64,000 nucleotides of DNA from Fodinibius salinus (lineage in GTDB: Bacteria > Bacteroidota > Rhodothermia > Balneolales > Balneolaceae): NCBI RefSeq assembly GCF_008124865.1, contig NZ_VNHY01000002.1, positions 868,001 through 932,000 of the forward strand. The letters are read 5' to 3'. Of the stretch, positions 57,546 to 64,000 are shown piece by piece. Position numbers and translations under genes: made by a program. The notes beneath the pieces were generated by a model. That model saw only the letters and a list, made by a program, of their open reading frames with translations, was not told the origin of the DNA and searched no databases. Position 1 is the first letter of the stretch. Every line of letters begins with the position of its first letter.

Positions 57546-58793
57546 CTAAGCTACTTCATCAAGCTTATCCTTAAAAGGGGCAATAATCTGTTCTACTGAT
57601 TTTGTATCTTCAAAATAAGAGAGAATTTTCAGAATGACCTCATCGACCAGTACATCAGGACATGAGGCTCCCGAGGTGATGGCTACCGTTACAGGCTCTT
57701 GCTGAGGCAGCCAATCCTTTGTTGTTTTTAGTTCTTTATCCCACTGATTAAAATGCTGGATATTTGACGGTGATTCTATTTCTTCGGCATCTCGCACATG
57801 ATAAGTTGGGAATGCCTCTTCCAAAATTTCTACCAGGTGCATGGTGTTCGACGAGTTATATCCGCCTACAACAATAGATAAATCAGCATTTGATTCGGCT
57901 AATGCCAGCGTGGCTGACTGATTTTCGTTAGTGGCATAGCAGAGTGTGTCAGAGGTATCTGCAAAGTGGTCGAGGATTTCAGCTTCACCATACTTTTCAA
58001 TGGCTGCTTCTTTTAGAATATTCATTACCTCTTCGGTTTCGGTGGCAAGCATTGTTGTTTGGTTGATAACGCCAAACTGTTTCATATCCTCATGGGGATC
58101 AAATCCTTCTGTGCTTTTATGTCCAAAATGTTCTTCAAAATCAGTTTTGGGTCGATCTCCGGTAAGAATGTCTGCCAATATTTGAGCTTCATCTGTGTTA
58201 AGAACGACCACACACTCTGAGTGATCAGCGCTGTGCGAAAAGGTGGCCCGTGTTTCTTCATGACGGTGTTTGCCGTGAATCACTAATGAATATCCTTTTT
58301 TACCCAGCTGTTTGCCACGCTTCCAGACCTTCTCTACAAAGGGACAGGTGGTGTTGTATTCATAGGGATCAATCCCTTGTTTTTTGAGCTTTTGCTGTAT
58401 TTCAATAGTCGTGCCAAAAGCAGGGACAATGACAATATCATCTTCATTGAGTGATTCAATAGGGATGAGTTCCGAGCCGTCTGTCTCAAATAGAAATTCA
58501 ACTCCACGGTCCAGCAGGTCTTCATTAACAGTAGGATTGTGAATCATTTCGCTAAGCAGATAAACATTCTTATCGGGATGCTGCTCAACCGTTTTATATG
58601 CGATGTCTATGGCATTTTCTACGCCATAGCAAAAACCAAAATGCCGGGGAATAAGAAAGCGAACGGGTCCAAAGTCGAGTACAGTGGGGTCCAGATCTTT
58701 CTTGCGCGGATCCATCACCTTATTCGCATCCTTGACCTTGCGAATAATTGGAGATTGATAAATTTCAGGTATGTCGAATTTCTTACGTCCCAT
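57546..58793 (-). CDS. ispH: 4-hydroxy-3-methylbut-2-enyl diphosphate reductase
   Basis: IspH is the last enzyme of the non-mevalonate isoprenoid pathway and carries a 4Fe-4S cluster. The three cluster Cys are in FGFCYGVENA (Cys55), NTTCPFVEK (near 150) and SGASCPDVL (near 375). HGKHRHEET holds the substrate His. At 415 residues it is the long form seen in Bacteroidota and cyanobacteria, with an N-terminal extension before the first Cys. Confidence 0.95.
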   Translation of the reverse strand: MGRKKFDIPEIYQSPIIRKVKDANKVMDPRKKDLDPTVLDFGPVRFLIPRHFGFCYGVENAIDIAYKTVEQHPDKNVYLLSEMIHNPTVNEDLLDRGVEFLFETDGSELIPIESLNEDDIVIVPAFGTTIEIQQKLKKQGIDPYEYNTTCPFVEKVWKRGKQLGKKGYSLVIHGKHRHEETRATFSHSADHSECVVVLNTDEAQILADILTGDRPKTDFEEHFGHKSTEGFDPHEDMKQFGVINQTTMLATETEEVMNILKEAAIEKYGEAEILDHFADTSDTLCYATNENQSATLALAESNADLSIVVGGYNSSNTMHLVEILEEAFPTYHVRDAEEIESPSNIQHFNQWDKELKTTKDWLPQQEPVTVAITSGASCPDVLVDEVILKILSYFEDTKSVEQIIAPFKDKLDEVA

Positions 58794-58935
58794 ATCAAAA
58801 AAGTGGTTTTATATTTAGCCCGTAAATATACGGAGCTTAGGGCGAAACATCAGCATTAATAACAATGGGAAGCAGTAAATCGATCAATGGAAGGGAGGGG
58901 CAAAAAACGATCGAAAGCCAATATTATAGATCGAA

Positions 58936-61900
58936 TTATACTTCGGCTACTTCATCGAGTTTAACGCCCACAAGTTGACTGACGCCTGTTTCGGGCATGG
59001 TAACACCGTACATCATTTCAGCTTTGCTCATGGTTTTCTTGTTGTGGGTAATGATGATGAACTGAGTATCTTCGCTAAACTGTTTAATCATCGCCGAAAA
59101 GCGTTCAATATTGGCATCATCGAGCGGAGCATCCACCTCGTCAAGCACACAAAAGGGCGACGGCTTTACCAAGTAGATGGCAAATAACAGGGCAATAGCC
59201 GTAAGCGTTTTTTCGCCGCCCGAAAGTTGGTTAATGGTAGAGGGACGCTTGCCCTTGGGATTGGCCTCAATTTCGATGGTTGCATCCAGCGGATCTTCGG
59301 CCTCCTCGTCAATTACAAGGTCACAGTAGTCATCGTCATTAAAGAGGGTGTGAAATACTTTTTGAAAGTTCACTCGGATTTTTTCAAAGGTTTTATCAAA
59401 CCGCTCGGTTGCCGTTTTGTTGATCTCTTCAATAGTTTCGCGCAACTCTTCGGCTGCTTGTCGTAGATCCCCAACCTGTTCCTCATAAAAGTCCAGGCGT
59501 TCCTTTTCTTCTTCATATTCTTCAATTGCCAGTGGGTTAACATCGCCGATCTTGTTAAGCTTCTGCTTAAGCCAGCCGATACGTTCTTTAGCTTCATCGG
59601 GTTCGGTATCTTCAGGCAGTTCTTCTTCTACCTGGTCCATGAGTACACCATAGGTTTCCCAGATGTGGTCAGAGAGATTTTCGATCTGCATCTCGTACTT
59701 TTCCTTCGACATCGCCAAGTGATGTACAAGCTCCATATTTACCTCTTTGCGGCGGCGCACCTCCTTGAGTTCTTTTTCTATTTCATTAATGCGCCCGCGC
59801 TGCTTGCCGGCAGATTCTTCAGCCTGTTCAAGTTTTTGATCTGCTTTCTTTTTCTGTTCTTTTAATGATTCGAGCTTGTCTTCGAGCTGGTCAATATTAG
59901 ATTTATGCTTTTCGATCGACTCTTTGGCTTCTTCAGTTTTTTGTGACCGAATTTTTAGCCGCTTCTTGAGATTCTTTATGCCTTCTTCTGCCCGCTGGAT
60001 GTCGCGCTCATGATTTTCAACTTTATTTTTCAGATCCTGATGCTTCAGCTGTGCGTCATTGTACCGTTCTTGTGCAATTGATCGCTCTTCTTCGAGCTCC
60101 TTTAGTACCTGCTTCTTCTCTTCCTGCTGTTCGTGCAGGTTTTTCAGCTTTTGTTGCAGTTCTTCTTGCTTGGGATCCAGTTTGGCTAGTTCTTCTTGCG
60201 ATTGATTTTCATTACTGTTTAGATCATTTTGCCGGTTTTTCAGTTCAGCAATATTTTTCTCGTAGATTTCAATTTTTTGATCAAAACTACTGATCTTGCT
60301 TTCAATGTTGCGTAATTTTTGCTGTCGATCCTCCAGCTTTTGCTCAGCAGCATTTATATCGATAGACTGATATTGTTCCTGAACATTTTGTAGTTCATTT
60401 TTAGAATCTTCAATATCAGTTGTAATTGATTCTGCCTTCTCCTGCAGTGTTTCAATTTTGTCTTGTAGCCCTACTCGGATACCGGCATTTTTATTTTGGC
60501 TTCCACTTTTTAGAAACTGATTGGGGCTAATCACTTCACCATCAAACGTAACGCCTACCACATCGTTATCCGCAACAGCTGAGAATGCCTTATCTATGGA
60601 GTTAAACACCTTAACATTACCCAGCAAAAGCTCAGTCAGCGGCTTAAACTGAGATTTAGAATCAACTGCACTCACCAGCGATCCAGAAATGGTTTCATAG
60701 CTGCTGGCAAGCCTATCAAGGGGGATAAGTGTGGCCTGCCCCATATCATTCTCCTTTAACAATTCAGCTGCTCTATGGGCATTTTCAAGTGTTTCAACGA
60801 CTACGTAATTTAGTGCATCACCAAGTGCAGCCTCCAGGGCTACGGCATGTTCTTGATCTGTTGAAAGTAAATTCGAAACTACATCAAGCAGAGAAAATTG
60901 TTCTGCGTGTTCTTCAAGCAAAAACTGAACACTTGAAGGGAAAGCTTCTTTAGAATCAGCAATATTACGAAGAAGGTCGATTTCAGATTCTACAGAGTCC
61001 AAATTACTTTTTTGACTCCGAATTTGGTCCTTAAGCTCGTTTTCTTTTTCAGAAAGTTCTTTGCGTTTGCTACGTTTTTTTTCCAGAGTTTTTTGTTGTT
61101 CATCCCGTTTAGATTCAGCCTCATCACGTTTCTGAGCTAGTTTCTTTTTCTCTCCCTGAAAGATGGAAATTTCTTCTTTGAGGTCTTTAACTTCCTGCCG
61201 AATACGTTTTATTTCGCCTTCGGTATTTTCCAGCTGTGATTCGATTTTTATGCGTTTTGTTTGCAGCTCATTGAGATCTTCGTTTGCCTGCGAAAAAGCC
61301 TCTTCCAGATTAGTTAGTTCGTTATTTTTTTCAGAATATTTTTGCTGAATTTCAGAATAACGCTCCTTTGATTCTTTAAGATTTTGTTTCGCTTTTTGAA
61401 GGTCACCGTCAAAACTATCCAGCTTTTTTTTGCTGTCTTCGAAAGCTTCGCGCAGATCTTTTAAATCTTCTTTGCTTTGCTCAATATCGCTGGTGTACTG
61501 CTCAATGACGCTCTTTTTATTGCTTATTTTCTCATTTGTAATCTGCAGATTTGTTTCAGCATCCCGAATTTTCGAGTGGATCTGACCAACACGTCGCTGT
61601 GCTTTTGACTGTGCACGTTCTTTCTCATTTAAAATTTTACGAGCAGATTCGGAATCTTCTTCCAGTTTATTAGCTTTTGCCAGTATTTCTTTTTTCTCTT
61701 TGTCCGCATTGTCAATACGTTCTTCAAGCGGTTCTAGTTCTTCTTTGACCTGGGTGTATTCGTGCTTATTGAGTGCCTTATCAAGCTGTTCGAGTTCTTT
61801 CTTGTATTTCTCAGCTTTTTCAGCTTTTTCAGCTTGTTTTTTAAGGGAGTTTGCCTTTTTCCGAACTTCTACTAAAATATCTTCCACGCGCTGCAGATCT

Positions 61901-62457
61901 TCCTGCGTCTGATCTAGCTTACGAAAAGTTTTCTTTCGTTTTTCTTTGTAGCTTGTAATGCCGGCGGCTTCCTCAAAAAGTTTTCGCCGGTCATTGTTTT
62001 TGTCATTGAGTATTTCCTCAACCATCTTCAGTTCAATTACCGAATAAGCATCCGAACTCATACCGGTATCCATAAAAAGTTCGGTTATATCTTTTAACCG
62101 ACAGGTAGTACCATTAATCAGGTATTCACTTTCTCCAGATCGGTACAGGCGACGACTAATGGTTACTTCATTATATTCGGTTGGTAGCAATCCCTTGTTG
62201 TTAACGAAGGTAAGTGAGGCTTCAGCCATGCCAAGGGCGTTCTTTTTGGCAGTACCGTTAAAGATGACGTTGGCCATACTTGATGAGCGAAGCAGGGTAG
62301 GGCGTTGTTCGCCAAGTACCCACCGCATAGCATCAACGATGTTAGATTTGCCACATCCATTGGGTCCAACAATGGCTGTTATACCTTTATCAAAAGATAC
62401 ATTGGTCTTGTTTGCAAAACTCTTAAATCCCTGAAGTTCAAGTTCGGATATATACAT
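58936..62457 (-). CDS. smc: Chromosome segregation protein SMC
   Basis: SMC dimers organise and separate new chromosomes near the origin. The 1173-residue protein has Walker A GPNGCGKSN (31-39) at the N-terminus. Two long coiled coils (about 170-500 and 670-1000) flank a hinge at about 510-670 that includes GVTFDGEVISPNQFLKSGS. The C-terminal ATPase half has LSGGEKTLTAIAL and the Walker B CVLDEVDAPLDD. It is full length with no interruption. Confidence 0.97.
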   Translation of the reverse strand: MYISELELQGFKSFANKTNVSFDKGITAIVGPNGCGKSNIVDAMRWVLGEQRPTLLRSSSMANVIFNGTAKKNALGMAEASLTFVNNKGLLPTEYNEVTISRRLYRSGESEYLINGTTCRLKDITELFMDTGMSSDAYSVIELKMVEEILNDKNNDRRKLFEEAAGITSYKEKRKKTFRKLDQTQEDLQRVEDILVEVRKKANSLKKQAEKAEKAEKYKKELEQLDKALNKHEYTQVKEELEPLEERIDNADKEKKEILAKANKLEEDSESARKILNEKERAQSKAQRRVGQIHSKIRDAETNLQITNEKISNKKSVIEQYTSDIEQSKEDLKDLREAFEDSKKKLDSFDGDLQKAKQNLKESKERYSEIQQKYSEKNNELTNLEEAFSQANEDLNELQTKRIKIESQLENTEGEIKRIRQEVKDLKEEISIFQGEKKKLAQKRDEAESKRDEQQKTLEKKRSKRKELSEKENELKDQIRSQKSNLDSVESEIDLLRNIADSKEAFPSSVQFLLEEHAEQFSLLDVVSNLLSTDQEHAVALEAALGDALNYVVVETLENAHRAAELLKENDMGQATLIPLDRLASSYETISGSLVSAVDSKSQFKPLTELLLGNVKVFNSIDKAFSAVADNDVVGVTFDGEVISPNQFLKSGSQNKNAGIRVGLQDKIETLQEKAESITTDIEDSKNELQNVQEQYQSIDINAAEQKLEDRQQKLRNIESKISSFDQKIEIYEKNIAELKNRQNDLNSNENQSQEELAKLDPKQEELQQKLKNLHEQQEEKKQVLKELEEERSIAQERYNDAQLKHQDLKNKVENHERDIQRAEEGIKNLKKRLKIRSQKTEEAKESIEKHKSNIDQLEDKLESLKEQKKKADQKLEQAEESAGKQRGRINEIEKELKEVRRRKEVNMELVHHLAMSKEKYEMQIENLSDHIWETYGVLMDQVEEELPEDTEPDEAKERIGWLKQKLNKIGDVNPLAIEEYEEEKERLDFYEEQVGDLRQAAEELRETIEEINKTATERFDKTFEKIRVNFQKVFHTLFNDDDYCDLVIDEEAEDPLDATIEIEANPKGKRPSTINQLSGGEKTLTAIALLFAIYLVKPSPFCVLDEVDAPLDDANIERFSAMIKQFSEDTQFIIITHNKKTMSKAEMMYGVTMPETGVSQLVGVKLDEVAEV

Positions 62458-62485
62458 TTACGGGATTCGGGTTGCGAATTAGGAA

Positions 62486-62591
62486 TTGCGGGTTACAAAT
62501 ACGTTATGTAGGATCCAAAATCGGTCCATAAGATGTTTTACGGCGACGACTCCAAACTTTTTAGTAGTAAACATAAATCCGTAACCTGCAA
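62486..62591. repeat. Imperfect inverted pair in the smc-frr spacer
   Basis: TTGCGGGTTAC (62486-62496) and GTAACCTGCAA (62581-62591) are inverse copies with one mismatch, framing most of the 148-base spacer. The wording resembles degenerate intergenic repeats. It could also form a long hairpin in the frr transcript. Confidence 0.4.
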
Positions 62592-62605
62592 CTTATAACT
62601 CGCTT

Positions 62606-63175
62606 TTACACTGTCATGATTTCTTCTTCTTTCTTTTCAGACAATTCCTCAATTTCTTCGGTATGCATATCGGTAAGCTGCTGAATTTCCTCTTCTGCTT
62701 CATAAAGAGAATCTTCAGGAAGTGATTCGTTCTTAACTTTTTTCTCAACTTCGTTATTGGCATCACGACGAGTATTGCGAACAGAAATTCGTGCCTCTTC
62801 TCCTAACTCGTTTACTCGATCTACCAGCTCTTTTCGACGTTCTTCAGACAAAATGGGAAGAGGGATCCGAATAATATTACCGTCATTATTGGGATTTAAG
62901 CCCAGTCCTGCTGACATAATTGCTTTTTCAATATCTTCAAGAGCGGATTGGTCAAAAGGTTGTACTGTTAAGAGTCGAGCCTCTGGAGCACTTACGTTTG
63001 CAAGCTGATTTAAAGGCGTTCGTGACCCGTAATAATCAACTTTAATATCTTCCAAAATAGATGGTTGAGCCTTTCCGGCACGTATGTGGGAAAGCTCTTT
63101 TCGATAGTGTTTGACGGCTTCATCCATCTTTTTGCCGGCAGAAGTAATAATATCTTGTAATGCTGGAGGAATCAT
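62606..63175 (-). CDS. frr: Ribosome recycling factor
   Basis: RRF frees the ribosome after termination together with EF-G. The 189-residue protein has the full family pattern: YRKELSHIRAGKAQPSILEDIKVDYYG, QPFDQSALEDIEKAI, GLGLNPNNDGNIIRIPLP and RREANNEVEKK-type helix (RRDANNEVEKK). It lies 68 bases after pyrH on the same strand. Confidence 0.97.
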   Translation of the reverse strand: MIPPALQDIITSAGKKMDEAVKHYRKELSHIRAGKAQPSILEDIKVDYYGSRTPLNQLANVSAPEARLLTVQPFDQSALEDIEKAIMSAGLGLNPNNDGNIIRIPLPILSEERRKELVDRVNELGEEARISVRNTRRDANNEVEKKVKNESLPEDSLYEAEEEIQQLTDMHTEEIEELSEKKEEEIMTV

Positions 63176-63243
63176 AATGTGCAGGGGTTGTTATTAATGC
63201 TGTTTATATTTCCGAAACATGATCAGAAAAGAAGTTAAAAAAT

Positions 63244-63969
63244 CTAGGAATCATCCCAAACTACCTTTGATCCTACGGAGGTATTACCCATTAGAACTTT
63301 TTTAAGGTTTCCTACTTTATTCATGTCAAAAACAATGATGGGTGTTTCATTTTCTCGACACAAGGTAAAGGCTGTCATATCCATAATATCGAGGCGGCGG
63401 CTGAGGACCTCTTCGCCGGGAATAGTCTGAAACTTTTCGGCATCGGGATTTTTTTCTGGATCAGAATCAAAAATGCCATCCACCCGTGTACCCTTAAGAA
63501 TTACTTCAGCTTCAATTTCTATAGCTCGCAAGGAAGCTGCTGTGTCTGTGGTGAAATAAGGATTACCCGTTCCGGCACCAAAGATAACCACGCGCCCCTT
63601 TTCAAGGTGACGAATAGCGCGTCGGCGGATATAGGGTTCAGCAATTTCTTCCATTCGTATAGCCGACATCAAGCGGGTGTGGACGCCCATCCGTTCGAGA
63701 GCATCTTGTAGGGCCATGCTGTTAATCATCGTAGCAAGCATGCCCATATAGTCACCCTGTACGCGGTCCATGCCTTCAGTTGCACCTTTTACTCCGCGAA
63801 AAATATTACCACCACCTACCACAACGGATGCTTCAAAACCTTCATCATGGATAGATTTTATTTCTTCGGCATACTGAGTAAGAATATCACCATCAATTCC
63901 GTGTCCCTGTTCACCTAAGAGTGCTTCACCACTAAGTTTTAATAAAACGCGATCGTAGTCCTGTGCCAC
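63244..63969 (-). CDS. pyrH: Uridylate kinase
   Basis: PyrH phosphorylates UMP to UDP with ATP. The 241-residue amino-acid-kinase-fold protein has [28 protein letters not shown], the [19 protein letters not shown] helix and [17 protein letters not shown]. The ATG lies 31 bases from the window end. Together with frr it forms the common pyrH-frr pair of translation and nucleotide metabolism. Confidence 0.97.
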   Translation of the reverse strand: MAQDYDRVLLKLSGEALLGEQGHGIDGDILTQYAEEIKSIHDEGFEASVVVGGGNIFRGVKGATEGMDRVQGDYMGMLATMINSMALQDALERMGVHTRLMSAIRMEEIAEPYIRRRAIRHLEKGRVVIFGAGTGNPYFTTDTAASLRAIEIEAEVILKGTRVDGIFDSDPEKNPDAEKFQTIPGEEVLSRRLDIMDMTAFTLCRENETPIIVFDMNKVGNLKKVLMGNTSVGSKVVWDDS

Positions 63970-64000
63970 TTTATATTTGTTAAAATCTTGAGTTTACTAT

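Overview
The window is a chromosomal, mostly housekeeping segment from a Bacteroidota-like bacterium. The best guess is the Balneolota/Rhodothermota side of that group (inference). Supporting this are a TonB-dependent receptor with an N-terminal carboxypeptidase-regulatory-like domain, DUF2911, DUF4834-like and DUF6503-like proteins, the long form of IspH, recF followed by a DUF721/DciA gene, a ba3-type oxidase cluster, and few strong Shine-Dalgarno sites. Base composition looks mid-40s percent GC by eye (not computed). I found no prophage, insertion sequence, CRISPR array or defence island.

Region by region. 1-6.8 kb: end of an unidentified gene, a UPF1/DNA2-like SF1 helicase that starts at a heptamer tandem repeat, MnmD, an M20 amidohydrolase, a DAO-type flavoenzyme and an Ntn asparaginase. 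6.8-13.7 kb: an aerobic respiration block with ba3 oxidase subunits IIa-II-I and an unknown membrane-anchored protein, flanked by a SafE/UreH-like membrane protein and a P1B copper ATPase that sits behind a CoA-type Nudix gene. 14-17 kb: a lipoprotein subtilase behind a structured leader, adenosine kinase and RdgB. 17-23.7 kb: AnmK, a sodium:solute symporter and a serine hydrolase (a probable wall-sugar recycling neighbourhood), then an alpha/beta hydrolase, ECF sigma factor and 4-TM protein in overlapping frames. 23.8-28.8 kb: MetH and MetF, divergent (methionine and one-carbon metabolism). 29-36.5 kb: a lipoprotein, YaaA, a CHRD protein, PolX, an NTF2-like lipoprotein and an M14 peptidase. 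36.7-39.4 kb: a TPP riboswitch in front of a TonB-dependent receptor, the likely thiamin uptake gate. 39.7-46.8 kb: an EamA permease, DUF2911, a multi-PAS histidine kinase, MsrA, DUF1801, OsmC and CsaA. 46.8-58.8 kb: tRNA-Leu(GAG) and the replication-origin neighbourhood. The operon dnaA-folB-folK-deoxynucleoside kinase-DUF4834 runs left from a cluster of DnaA boxes (putative oriC); prmC and an unknown gene lie to the right pointing back toward it, followed by a barrel protein, eno-recF-dciA and a YbbR protein, then ispH. 58.9-64 kb: smc, frr and pyrH.

The gene sets cohere around three themes. One is replication and nucleotide supply (dnaA, recF, dciA, smc, PolX, dNK, pyrH, rdgB, folate genes). 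The second is one-carbon metabolism (folB, folK, metF, metH). The third is oxygen respiration with metal supply and repair of oxidative damage (ba3 oxidase, copper ATPase, MsrA, OsmC, YaaA). The most useful signals beyond ordinary annotation are the oriC cluster, the riboswitch with its visible ribosome-site-sequestering helix, the three-helix leader of the subtilase, the overlapping sigma-factor operon, and several spacers carrying relics that look like dispersed repeats. I see no clear undescribed multi-gene system.
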